NCBI GenBank assembly: GCA_031378345.1
Contig: JANNDY010000105.1
Span: forward strand, 13,091-77,090
Source of the DNA: Emticicia sp031378345
GTDB lineage: Bacteria; Bacteroidota; Bacteroidia; Cytophagales; Spirosomataceae
Direction: 5' to 3'
DNA length: 64,000 bases
The notes under the pieces were generated by a model. That model saw only the letters and a program-made list of their open reading frames with translations, was not told the DNA's origin and ran no database searches. Positions 42,008 through 50,076 of the stretch are shown piece by piece; positions within the stretch are counted from its first letter, which is position 1; each line of letters opens with the position of its first letter. A program made the translations under genes and the position numbers.

Positions 42008-44311
42008 ATGGCAGAAAATAATTATTTAGAAAAACTCAACGAACCGCAACGTGAGGCTGTTACCCACCCCGAAGGTCCACTGATGATAATTGCAGGGGCT
42101 GGCTCGGGCAAAACTCGTGTACTTACCTACCGCATTGCGTGGCTGATAGAGCAAGGCGTTGACCCTTTCAATATCCTTTCATTGACTTTTACCAATAAGG
42201 CGGCTGGCGAAATGCGGAAGCGTATCGAAGGCGTGATTGGCAATGATGCCAAAAACCTTTGGATGGGAACTTTTCACTCAGTTTTTGCCAAAATCTTGCG
42301 TTTTGAAGGCAAAAGGCTTGGTTATACCTCCGATTTTACGATTTATGACTCCGATGATTCTAAGTCTGTCATGCGGTCAATCATCAAAGAATTGGCTTTG
42401 GACGACAAAACTTACCGAGTAAATTATGTGCTGAATCGCATTTCGAGTTCCAAAAACGCACTCGTTTCGTGGGAGGCATACACCAATAATCCGATTTATA
42501 TGGAAGACGATGCAGCTGCCCGAATGCCCGAAATCGGACGACTTTATAAGATGTATGTGCTGCGTTGTTTTCAAGCAAATGCCATGGATTTTGACGATTT
42601 ATTGTACAATACAAATGTGCTTTTTCGTGACCATTTGGATGTGCTTAACAAATACCAACACAAATTTAAGCACGTGATGGTTGATGAGTTTCAAGATACA
42701 AACGTTTCGCAATATTTGATTACCCGAAAACTTTCTTCTGTTCACCAAAATATTTGTATTGTGGGCGATGATGCCCAAAGTATTTATGCTTTTCGTGGGG
42801 CAAATATTCAAAATATCTTGAATTTCAAGACCGATTATCCAGATTTGAAGGTTGTCAAACTCGAACAAAATTACCGTTCTACACAAAATATTGTCAATGC
42901 TGCCAATTCGGTTATCGCTCGAAACAAAGAACAAATTGAGAAAAACGTTTTTTCAGAAAATGAAGAAGGAAGTAAAATTGATGTCATAAAAGCAGCTTCT
43001 GATAATGAGGAAGGACGTTTGATTGCGACCAATATTTTTGAAGAAAAAGGCAATCATTCCTTAAAAAACACCGATTTTGCTATACTTTACCGCACAAATG
43101 CCCAATCAAGGGCTTTTGAAGAAGCTTTAAGAAAACTCAATATCAAGTACCGAATCGTAGGTGGCTTGTCGTTTTATCAACGAAAAGAGGTGAAAGATTT
43201 GGTGGCGTATCTGCGATTTACAATAAATCAAAGCGATACCGAAGCCTTCAAACGCATCATTAATTTGCCAAAAAGAGGTATTGGCGACACGACCGTTGCC
43301 AAAATAGTTGTTACCGCTGCCGAAAATAATAAATCTATTTGGGAAGTGGTGAGCAATATTAATGAATATGTGGCAGGTCGGGCGGCACAAACGATTGATG
43401 AGTTTGCAACGCTCATCAAAAGCTATGGTTTGATGATTGAGGAAGGAAAAGATGCCCATACGGTGGCTTCGTACATTGCTAAAACGTCGGGACTTTTGCG
43501 AGAATTGTATGCAGATAAGACCGTAGAAGGACTTAATCGCTACGAAAATATGCAAGAATTGCTCAATTCGATTAAGCAATTTGTTGATAATCCAGAAAAT
43601 GATGAAGTAACTTTAAGTAATTTCTTGCAAACAGTTACCCTTATGACCACCGCCGACCAAGAGGACGAAGATGGCGACCACGACCGTGTAACTTTGATGA
43701 CGATTCACGGAGCAAAAGGTTTGGAATTTAAGTATGTATATATTGTTGGTTTGGAAGAAAACCTGTTTCCATCGCAGATGATGCTCGCAAAACGAAGCGA
43801 TTTAGAAGAAGAACGCAGGCTTTTTTATGTGGCAATCACTCGTGCCGAGAAAAAACTAACCTTGAGTTATGCCGAAACTCGCTATACTTATGGTCGCTTG
43901 AATCAATGCGAGCCAAGTCGTTTTTTGGAAGAAATTGATAAGCAATACTTGCAAGTTTCGAGAAGTAGAATCATTTCTTATGGAAATTTTGAAGAACGAA
44001 ATGACCAGCCAGCTCAAAAGGTTTCATCATCAAGTTTGCCTTTTTCAAGGAAAGAAAGCATTATTTCAAACTTAAAGCCTGTGCGAACAGCAACGCCTGT
44101 AAATCACACGCCAACGGGCGATTTTGTGGCAAGCGATACTTCGGGTTTGAAGCAAGGCGATAAAGTGGAGCATCCAAAATTTGGCTATGGAACAGTTACA
44201 AAAATGGACATCAATGGCAATGACCGCAAAGCAACTATCAAATTTGATGGACAGGGGCAAGGTGAGAAAACACTTTTGTTGAGTTTTGCTAAGTTGAGGA
44301 TTGTAGAGTAG
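42008..44311 (+). CDS. pcrA: UvrD/PcrA-type ATP-dependent helicase
   Basis: 767 residues, superfamily 1A 3'-5' DNA helicase for repair and replication-fork clearance. Walker A IIAGAGSGKTRVLTYR at about 25-40, Walker B VDEFQDTN, the QNYRS motif (LEQNYRSTQNI), TIHGAKGLEF and VAITRAEKKL. The C-terminus has the PcrA-type tail with a Tudor-like KQGDKVEHPKFGYGTVTKMD. Length is about the family average. It converges with the DCC protein gene across an inverted repeat at 44319. Orthology to PcrA versus UvrD was not tested. Confidence 0.9.
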   Translation: MAENNYLEKLNEPQREAVTHPEGPLMIIAGAGSGKTRVLTYRIAWLIEQGVDPFNILSLTFTNKAAGEMRKRIEGVIGNDAKNLWMGTFHSVFAKILRFEGKRLGYTSDFTIYDSDDSKSVMRSIIKELALDDKTYRVNYVLNRISSSKNALVSWEAYTNNPIYMEDDAAARMPEIGRLYKMYVLRCFQANAMDFDDLLYNTNVLFRDHLDVLNKYQHKFKHVMVDEFQDTNVSQYLITRKLSSVHQNICIVGDDAQSIYAFRGANIQNILNFKTDYPDLKVVKLEQNYRSTQNIVNAANSVIARNKEQIEKNVFSENEEGSKIDVIKAASDNEEGRLIATNIFEEKGNHSLKNTDFAILYRTNAQSRAFEEALRKLNIKYRIVGGLSFYQRKEVKDLVAYLRFTINQSDTEAFKRIINLPKRGIGDTTVAKIVVTAAENNKSIWEVVSNINEYVAGRAAQTIDEFATLIKSYGLMIEEGKDAHTVASYIAKTSGLLRELYADKTVEGLNRYENMQELLNSIKQFVDNPENDEVTLSNFLQTVTLMTTADQEDEDGDHDRVTLMTIHGAKGLEFKYVYIVGLEENLFPSQMMLAKRSDLEEERRLFYVAITRAEKKLTLSYAETRYTYGRLNQCEPSRFLEEIDKQYLQVSRSRIISYGNFEERNDQPAQKVSSSSLPFSRKESIISNLKPVRTATPVNHTPTGDFVASDTSGLKQGDKVEHPKFGYGTVTKMDINGNDRKATIKFDGQGQGEKTLLLSFAKLRIVE

Positions 44312-44318
44312 ATACTTA

Positions 44319-44365
44319 ACCGTGGCACGCCTTGTTATCTCAGAAAATAGGTGTGCCACGTGGTT
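44319..44365. repeat. Inverted repeat between pcrA and the DCC gene
   Basis: AACCGTGGCACGCCTT and AGGTGTGCCACGTGGTT pair with small mismatches around GTTATCTCAGAAAAT. It resembles the GTGGCACGG repeat after asd (667-726). As it lies between convergent genes it may also act as a two-way terminator. Confidence 0.65.
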
Positions 44366-44366
44366 A

Positions 44367-44759
44367 TTATTTCGACAAAAACCTCGCTTTCAATTCTGGT
44401 GTAGGAATTCGACAAGCATCGATTCTTCCGAAAATTCGATAACGATTTTTGGCAATTAATTCATAAATAGGGTTTCGGAGGAAAGATGGAATGATTTTGA
44501 AAATGTATAGAATTTTCCATAAACCGTCCAAATTTCGAGCAATTTCGAGAGCAGCATCTGATTTTTGATAGATTTTTCCTTCTTTTTCTAAGATTATACT
44601 ATCAAAATCGTTTAGCTTTAAACCATACTTTTTCAAAAGTTCCTGACCAATTTCCGACTGCAAGGCTGCAAATTTGAAAATACCTTTTTTATCTCTGTCA
44701 ATGATGAAGTTGATAGAAGCATTACAAAGATTACAAACACCATCGAATAAAATTATCAT
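44367..44759 (-). CDS. DCC-family thiol-disulfide oxidoreductase-like protein (DUF393)
   Basis: 130 residues. The N-terminus MIILFDGVCNLCNASINFII carries the DGVCxLC motif of the DCC family, related to thioredoxin-like folds. The function is unknown. It is the last gene of the ccm cluster, starting one base after the ccmE stop region, so cotranscription with cytochrome c maturation genes is likely and a thiol role in heme or apocytochrome handling is possible. Confidence 0.8.
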   Translation of the reverse strand: MIILFDGVCNLCNASINFIIDRDKKGIFKFAALQSEIGQELLKKYGLKLNDFDSIILEKEGKIYQKSDAALEIARNLDGLWKILYIFKIIPSFLRNPIYELIAKNRYRIFGRIDACRIPTPELKARFLSK

Positions 44760-44760
44760 T

Positions 44761-45207
44761 TTACTTCATCGAAACTGCCTTCTTTGGCTCTTCAGTTTCT
44801 AAGGTATTATTATTGTATTTTGAAGGGCATTTTAGCAAAATTTGTTCCGCTTTGAAACATTTATTTGCCAAATCCATTTTACCAACGACTACCACTTTTT
44901 CAGATTTATCCAAATCGGCTGGTTTTGGTTGGTTATAAACAACTTTCGACTCAAAGTTTAATGAATCGACCATTACAAATTCAAAACGATTGGGGTCAAC
45001 CGAAGGCTCGTAAACCATTCCTACAAAACTTCCTGAAGCATCTTTTTTCAAAGTACCTACTACGTGCATTGATTTGGTGCTGCCTTCTTTGGCAACTTGC
45101 TCGGCTTCACCGAAACCAACATAAGTGCTGGCATCTCCGACAGTCGAAATGATAATTGCAACCGCAATGGCGATAACGCCAAGAGCAATAATATGTGATT
45201 TTTTCAT
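44761..45207 (-). CDS. ccmE: Cytochrome c maturation protein CcmE, CxxxY variant
   Basis: 148 residues. An N-terminal membrane anchor (HIIALGVIAIAVAIIIST) is followed by the OB-like CcmE domain (MHVVGTLKKDASGSFVGMVY, KVVVVGKMDLANKCFKAEQI). Where E. coli has the heme-binding HxxxY (HDENY), this protein has LLKCPSKYNN: cysteine in place of histidine, giving CxxxY. That variant is known from archaeal and some deltaproteobacterial CcmE. It is a heme chaperone carrying heme from CcmABCD to the lyase. Confidence 0.9.
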   Translation of the reverse strand: MKKSHIIALGVIAIAVAIIISTVGDASTYVGFGEAEQVAKEGSTKSMHVVGTLKKDASGSFVGMVYEPSVDPNRFEFVMVDSLNFESKVVYNQPKPADLDKSEKVVVVGKMDLANKCFKAEQILLKCPSKYNNNTLETEEPKKAVSMK

Positions 45208-45211
45208 AGTT

Positions 45212-45415
45212 TTATAAATTCTTCTCTATCTTACTTATCTTTCTATCTAACAAAACTAAATAGGTAATAATTCCTATAAATACGATGGCGATTACGGCAA
45301 CAACTACCCAAATTTTACCATCGGCACGCATTTGGTCGGCCATTTGTACTTCTTCCTGAGCAAACAAATTGAATGAAGTAAGAAGCAAAACTAAAAACGA
45401 TATTATTTTTTTCAT
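45212..45415 (-). CDS. ccmD: CcmD-family protein
   Basis: 67 residues with a signal-like start (MKKIISFLVLLLTSFNLFAQ), a short charged stretch (QMADQMRADGKIW) and one membrane segment ending in LVLLDRKISKIEKNL. Small membrane proteins like this between ccmC and ccmE are assigned to CcmD, which helps release CcmE with heme. Spacing to ccmE is 4 bases. Confidence 0.8.
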   Translation of the reverse strand: MKKIISFLVLLLTSFNLFAQEEVQMADQMRADGKIWVVVAVIAIVFIGIITYLVLLDRKISKIEKNL

Positions 45416-45447
45416 TATTATTGAAATTTAACGGATAAAACAAAGGT

Positions 45448-46107
45448 TTAATTTGAACTTAATCGTTCGATAATGCGTAAGCGGATGCGTAAACTCGTAA
45501 TCCAAACGCCCAAGAGCGTCCAACCGATAACGGCTGGGTAAAAAACCATTCTCATTCCATTGTCCATGTCATATTTTCCGAAAGCTGGGTTGCCGCCATT
45601 TCCTGGGTGGAGCGAATCGGTAAGTCTTGGTAAAATCCAAACCAATGGAATGAATGTTGCGAATGCAAAAATATTATAAATAGCTGATAATCTGGCTCTT
45701 CGTTGTTCATCTTCAAACGAACTTCTCAAAATAAAATAAGAAGAATATATCAAAAGACCAACTTCAACTGCAATAATTTTCGGGTCTTTCGGAAGCCAAT
45801 CGCCCCAAGTATATTGTCCCCAAAGCGAGCCAGTCATAAAGCCCAAAATACCAAAAAATATAGCAACATTGGCAAATTCGACCGCATATTCATCATCTTG
45901 AATGTTTCCATTGCGTAAATATTTAATCGAAAACCACATCGAAGCCGTCATTAATGTCATCATTCCAAACCACAGCGGTACGTGGAAATATACGTTACGA
46001 ATAGTTTCGTTCAAGACAAACTGGCGTGGTACAGTACCGACCAGCCCTTGAATAATTGTGTAGAGAAGTATGACTACACACAAAATTTTCCACCAAGTTT
46101 TTTTCAT
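45448..46107 (-). CDS. ccmC: Heme exporter/handling protein CcmC
   Basis: 219 residues with about six membrane segments. The tryptophan-rich loop GSLWGQYTWGDWLPKDPK is the heme-handling motif of the CcmC/CcsA superfamily, flanked by histidines in NVYFHVPLWFG and SLHPGNGG. It attaches heme to CcmE. It lies between ccmB and ccmD; a GC-rich repeat (46118-46176) separates it from ccmB. Confidence 0.9.
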   Translation of the reverse strand: MKKTWWKILCVVILLYTIIQGLVGTVPRQFVLNETIRNVYFHVPLWFGMMTLMTASMWFSIKYLRNGNIQDDEYAVEFANVAIFFGILGFMTGSLWGQYTWGDWLPKDPKIIAVEVGLLIYSSYFILRSSFEDEQRRARLSAIYNIFAFATFIPLVWILPRLTDSLHPGNGGNPAFGKYDMDNGMRMVFYPAVIGWTLLGVWITSLRIRLRIIERLSSN

Positions 46108-46117
46108 AAAATATAAA

Positions 46118-46176
46118 AGCCCCTCGCCCCAGAGGAAGTTTTTTTTCTCTATTCCCCCTCTGGGGGTAAGGGGGCT
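46118..46176. repeat. GC-rich palindrome between ccmB and ccmC
   Basis: AGCCCCTCGCCCCAGAGG (46118-46135) and CCTCTGGGGGTAAGGGGGCT (46157-46176) are inverted repeats around TTTTTTTTCTCTATTCC. The right arm contains the start of the ccmB stop codon. The pattern is related to, but not identical with, the palindromes at 1732 and 34033. Confidence 0.75.
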
Positions 46177-46837
46177 AGCTCCTCCACAAAAAAGGAAAGA
46201 GTAAATAACTAATTGTTATAACAATGGCATCAATTGCCAGTAAAATCAAAATTTCGTCGTAGCTGGTGTTCCATTCTAAGCCATCCATTGCATTTTTTGA
46301 GAGCCTAATGAGCATCGAAAGCATTGGCAAAATGATTGGAAAACTCAAAACTGCCATCAAAGTTGAGGTATTTTCTGCTTTTGAAGCAATTCCAGCAACC
46401 ATAGTTAGTGTCGAAGAAAAACCAATTGCTCCGAGCATGACCGCTGTCAGATACATCAATAAATTCTGTACAGGATTTCCTAAAAAAACAATATAAATAA
46501 ACAAACCAATGAGCGAAAGTACCAGTAACAACACAATATTATAAATGATTTTTGAGAGAATAATGCCTTGCGGACTTGCCAGCGTATAATAATACAATTG
46601 TCGGCCTGCTCGCTCTTGTGTAAAACTCTTAGTGATTGAATTGACGGCGGCAAAGAGCAAAATTATCCAAAGAAGCGTGTTCCAAGTGATAGGTTCAAGG
46701 CCTTTAACTTTCAGTGCAAAACTGATGTAGCAGACAAAAACAGTACTGACGATATAAAGAATCATCCCATTGAGAGCATAGCGTTGTCGCCATTCGAGCC
46801 TGATTTCTTTTTCGATAAGTGCTTTGATTTCTTGCAT
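46175..46837 (-). CDS. ccmB: Heme exporter CcmB
   Basis: 220 residues, membrane subunit of the CcmAB ABC transporter. IEKEIRLEWRQRYALNGMIL at the start, followed by about six membrane segments including VNSITKSFTQERAGRQLYYY, the conserved ERxxRxLxxY region. First gene of the ccmB-C-D-E cluster here; ccmA, F, G and H are not in the window. Confidence 0.9.
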   Translation of the reverse strand: MQEIKALIEKEIRLEWRQRYALNGMILYIVSTVFVCYISFALKVKGLEPITWNTLLWIILLFAAVNSITKSFTQERAGRQLYYYTLASPQGIILSKIIYNIVLLLVLSLIGLFIYIVFLGNPVQNLLMYLTAVMLGAIGFSSTLTMVAGIASKAENTSTLMAVLSFPIILPMLSMLIRLSKNAMDGLEWNTSYDEILILLAIDAIVITISYLLFPFLWRS

Positions 46838-46998
46838 TTTTATTGTGGAGCGATTCTCCAGAATCGTTCATATGCACAAAGATACTACTCAAAAAATTAG
46901 AATTTTTATGATATTGATTCTTTTTCTATAATTCTTCTTGATTTTTCCTCCGTATAATACCTGACGAAAATCATTTTTTATTTTAGAACCAAAAAGAC

Positions 46999-47006
46999 TA
47001 TTTTTG
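46999..47006 (+). promoter_or_regulatory. Candidate -7 box for feoA
   Basis: TATTTTTG, matching TAnnTTTG, about 35 bases before the GTG start of feoA. Confidence 0.45.
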
Positions 47007-47008
47007 CG

Positions 47009-47033
47009 TTTATTTGAAATCAGTCTAAATAAA
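47009..47033. promoter_or_regulatory. Possible operator in front of feoA
   Basis: TTTATTT and AAATAAA arms enclose GAAATCAGTCT, giving a 25-base imperfect palindrome just after the -7 box. A repressor bound here would block initiation. Fur- or DtxR-type control of feo genes is common, but the sequence does not match a known box closely. Confidence 0.35.
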
Positions 47034-47040
47034 ATATAAC

Positions 47041-47268
47041 GTGCAAGCCGAAAAAACTGTTGCCGATTTAAAGATAGGGGAAAGAGGAATTATCAATGAT
47101 TTCAAAGATGCTGCCATGTCATTAAAGTTGCTCGAAATGGGTTGCTTGCCCGATACCGAAGTAATGTTAGATTTTATTGCACCTTTGGGCTGCCCCGTTG
47201 GAATTACGGTGGCAGGTTATCATCTTTCGCTCAGAAAAAGAGAAGCGGCAACAATTGTGCTGAAATAA
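47041..47268 (+). CDS. feoA: Ferrous iron transport protein FeoA
   Basis: 75 residues from a GTG start at 47041. The SH3-like FeoA fold is seen in VADLKIGERGIINDFKDAAM and LPDTEVMLDFIAPLGCPVGI with ending SLRKREAATIVLK. It assists FeoB. feoB begins 130 bases downstream, a wider gap than usual, filled with repeat DNA. Confidence 0.9.
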   Translation: MQAEKTVADLKIGERGIINDFKDAAMSLKLLEMGCLPDTEVMLDFIAPLGCPVGITVAGYHLSLRKREAATIVLK

Positions 47269-47269
47269 A

Positions 47270-47383
47270 CTTCGGTGGTCGGCTGGGCGGCACGCCGCTT
47301 TCGACAATCGGCATTTTTTATTTTCCGTAAATATAAATTAAAATCAAAAGAAGCCGAAAGCTGACCGCCGAAAGCCGATAGCA
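47270..47383. repeat. CCGAAAGC-type repeats in the feoA-feoB gap
   Basis: TCGGTGGTCGGCTGGGCGGC, ACGCCGCTTTCGACAATCGG and, further on, AGCCGAAAGCTGACCGCCGA and AAGCCGATAGC form imperfect inverted repeats. GGGCGGCACGCCGC (47285-47298) resembles the core at 4933 and 26112. Confidence 0.65.
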
Positions 47384-47398
47384 AAATATCATTCATTT

Positions 47399-49507
47399 GT
47401 GAAGAATAAACAAGTTGTAGCTCTTCTCGGCAATCCAAATTCTGGAAAATCATCGCTTTTTAACCAGCTTACAGGTTTGCGTCAAAAAATTGGCAATTTT
47501 CCGGGAGTTACTGTTGATAAAAAAACTGGATTTTGTAGCTTGGGTGGTGGAATGGACATCGAAATTTTGGATTTGCCCGGCACTTATAGTATTTATCCAA
47601 ATTCGCTTGATGAGCAAGTTGTGCTGGAGGTTTTGGCAAATCCACAAAACCCAGATTATCCCGATTTGGCAGTTGTGGTTGCTGATGCCTCAAATTTGAA
47701 GCGAAATATGCTACTTTTTGAGCAAATCAGCGACTTGGGCGTTCCCGCAATTCTGGCTTTAAATATGCTCGATGTTGCCGAAGAATCTGGTATTTCTATC
47801 AATTCGGGCAAACTTTCAAAGATTTTGGGTATTCCTGTGGTCGAACTCAATGCCCGAGAAGGCATCGGAATCGAAGGTTTGAAACACACGATTTTTAATC
47901 AACTTCAACACAAAAAAACACATATCAATCCCCCTGTTTTTGATAATAAATCAGAAAAAATCTACGAAGAAGTAAAGTCAAAATTTGGTGTTGAAAACAA
48001 ATATTTGGCTCTTCAATATGCTGCACAAGCTCAAAAATTAATGTTTTTGGGAGAAAGTGAGCAGAAAGATTTGGAGAATATTGTAAAAAAATACGACTTC
48101 AATGCCGATAAGTTTCAATCTGCCGAAACCATTGCTCGCTACAAAGATATTAGTGCAACACTTACCGAAGTCATTCATGAAGAAGGCATAAAAAAAGAAA
48201 CAATTACAGAAAAAATTGATAAAATTTTGCTTCATAAAATATGGGGTTACGTCATTTTTCTAAGTATTTTGTTTTTGATTTTTCAGTCAGTTTTTACCAT
48301 TGCCGAAGCTCCAATGGACTGGATTGACCAAGGAATTGCTTTTGTAAATCAATTTTTGAAAACGCAACTACCTCATGGTCAGCTTGTTAGCCTTTTGACC
48401 GATGGATTAATTGCAGGAATCGGCGGCGTTTTAATTTTCATTCCACAAATCGCTTTTTTGTTTGCGTTCATTTCAATTCTGGAAGAATCGGGATACATGG
48501 CACGTGTAGTTGTGCTGATGGATAGACTTATCAGGCACTTTGGCATGAGCGGAAAATCGGTTGTGCCGTTGATTTCGAGCATGGCGTGTGCAGTGCCTGC
48601 CATAATGTCGGCACGTACGATTGGCTCTTGGAAAGATAGGTTGATTACGATAATGGTTACGCCCTTGATGAGTTGTGCGGCAAGGCTGCCAATTTACACG
48701 ATTTTGATAGCTTTGGTAGTTCCTGAAACAAAAGTTTTAGGCTTTTTCAATATGCAAGGCGTTGCTCTAATGGGACTTTATTTGCTGGGTTTTTTCTCGG
48801 CATTATTGGCAGGTTGGTTGATGAAATTTATGCTAAAATCAAGCGAAAGAAGTTATTTTATCATGGAACTTCCGACCTACAAAAAACCCCGTTGGAAACA
48901 AGTAGGTTTTATGATTTTAGAAAAAGTGAAAACCTTTGTTTTTGAGGCGGGAAAAGTCATTATTGCTATCTCGATTGTACTTTGGGTTTTGGCATCTTAT
49001 GGACCGGGCGATAAAATGCAAAACGCTGAAAATCAAGTAGTTAAAGAGAATAGTTCACTCGAAAAAGCTAAATTAGATTCAAAAATAGCCTCAGTTCGTT
49101 TAGAAAATTCGTATGCAGGGCATTTCGGAAAATTCATCGAACCTGCCATCAAACCTTTAGGTTATGATTGGAAAATCGGTATTGCTCTTATCACATCGTT
49201 TGCTGCACGAGAGGTTTTTGTCGGTACGGTTTCAACGATTTATAGCATCGGGGCAGATGCCGAAAATGAAACTACCATTAAGGAGCGTCTTCGCAATGAA
49301 GTAAATACTGAAACTGGAAAGCCAACGTTCTCGATAGCTACATCATTTTCACTCTTGATATTTTATGTTTTTGCCATGATGTGCATGAGTACGTTAGCAG
49401 TAGTTTACAGAGAAACAAAAGGCTGGAAATGGCCCATTATTCAGTTGATTTATATGTCAGTTTTGGCGTATGTGTCGGCTTTTGTGGTTTATCAGGTTTT
49501 GAGTTGA
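47399..49507 (+). CDS. feoB: Ferrous iron transporter FeoB
   Basis: 702 residues from a GTG start at 47399. N-terminal GTPase domain: G1 LLGNPNSGKSSLFNQL, G3 DLPGTYSI, G4 LNMLD. The membrane part begins near 285 and contains the Gate motifs (FAFISILEESGYMARVV, GKSVVPLISSMACAVPAIMS, MTPLMSCAARLPIY). Family length and layout are normal. It forms the Fe(II) importer with FeoA. Confidence 0.95.
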   Translation: MKNKQVVALLGNPNSGKSSLFNQLTGLRQKIGNFPGVTVDKKTGFCSLGGGMDIEILDLPGTYSIYPNSLDEQVVLEVLANPQNPDYPDLAVVVADASNLKRNMLLFEQISDLGVPAILALNMLDVAEESGISINSGKLSKILGIPVVELNAREGIGIEGLKHTIFNQLQHKKTHINPPVFDNKSEKIYEEVKSKFGVENKYLALQYAAQAQKLMFLGESEQKDLENIVKKYDFNADKFQSAETIARYKDISATLTEVIHEEGIKKETITEKIDKILLHKIWGYVIFLSILFLIFQSVFTIAEAPMDWIDQGIAFVNQFLKTQLPHGQLVSLLTDGLIAGIGGVLIFIPQIAFLFAFISILEESGYMARVVVLMDRLIRHFGMSGKSVVPLISSMACAVPAIMSARTIGSWKDRLITIMVTPLMSCAARLPIYTILIALVVPETKVLGFFNMQGVALMGLYLLGFFSALLAGWLMKFMLKSSERSYFIMELPTYKKPRWKQVGFMILEKVKTFVFEAGKVIIAISIVLWVLASYGPGDKMQNAENQVVKENSSLEKAKLDSKIASVRLENSYAGHFGKFIEPAIKPLGYDWKIGIALITSFAAREVFVGTVSTIYSIGADAENETTIKERLRNEVNTETGKPTFSIATSFSLLIFYVFAMMCMSTLAVVYRETKGWKWPIIQLIYMSVLAYVSAFVVYQVLS

Positions 49508-49607
49508 ACAATAGATTTAAGACAATAGACAAGAGATTCGAGAATTTTATCGCAAAAAGAAACACTATTTTTGTTACATAGATATTTTTCAGCACCAATG
49601 CTTTTTA

Positions 49608-49640
49608 TTCATTCTAACATTCACTCATTGTATCATTCAA
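49608..49640. repeat. CATTCACTCATT word upstream of the GroES-like gene
   Basis: ATTCATTCTAACATTCACTC followed by ATTGTATCATTC. Same family of words as 34851, 35757 and 26093. Confidence 0.45.
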
Positions 49641-49650
49641 GATTAGTTTT

Positions 49651-50028
49651 ATGCTCGGCGTAACATCAGATAATAAATTGAAAAGATTAATCGTAGTTGG
49701 CGATAAAGTTTTGGTGAAACCGAAAAACCCTTCGGACAAAACCAATTCAGGGCTTTATTTGCCACCAACTGTTACCGAAAAAGAAGAAGTTCAAAGTGGT
49801 TATATCATAAAAGTTGGGCCGGGTTATCCTTTGCCTAATCAAACCGAAGATGAGCCTTGGAAAGAAAGCGAAGAAAAAGTAAAATATATGCCGCTGCAAG
49901 CCCAAGAAGGCGATTTGGCAATTTATCTGCAACGCCATGCCATTGAAGTACAATACGAAGGCGAAAAATATGTCATTTTACCACAGGCTTCGATATTGAT
50001 GTTGGAGCGATTTGAAGATTTGATGTAA
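49651..50028 (+). CDS. GroES/Cpn10-family protein without a nearby groEL
   Basis: 125 residues, longer than usual Cpn10 (about 95). RLIVVGDKVLVKPKNPSDKT and GLYLPPTVTEKEEVQSGYII are Cpn10 strands and mobile loop; the segment EDEPWKESEEKVKYMPLQAQ is an insertion before GDLAIYLQRHAIEVQYEGEK. The fold is recognisable, but the loop sequence differs from chaperonin partners, so it may be a paralogue with another role. Confidence 0.7.
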   Translation: MLGVTSDNKLKRLIVVGDKVLVKPKNPSDKTNSGLYLPPTVTEKEEVQSGYIIKVGPGYPLPNQTEDEPWKESEEKVKYMPLQAQEGDLAIYLQRHAIEVQYEGEKYVILPQASILMLERFEDLM

Positions 50029-50076
50029 TCTTTAGAAAATAAAAGTAAAGAAATGTAGTTATTCCTTCATAAAAAT

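Noticed and set aside
43127..43579. 150-residue open frame opposite pcrA
   Set aside because: Shadow frame; PcrA motifs cover the region.
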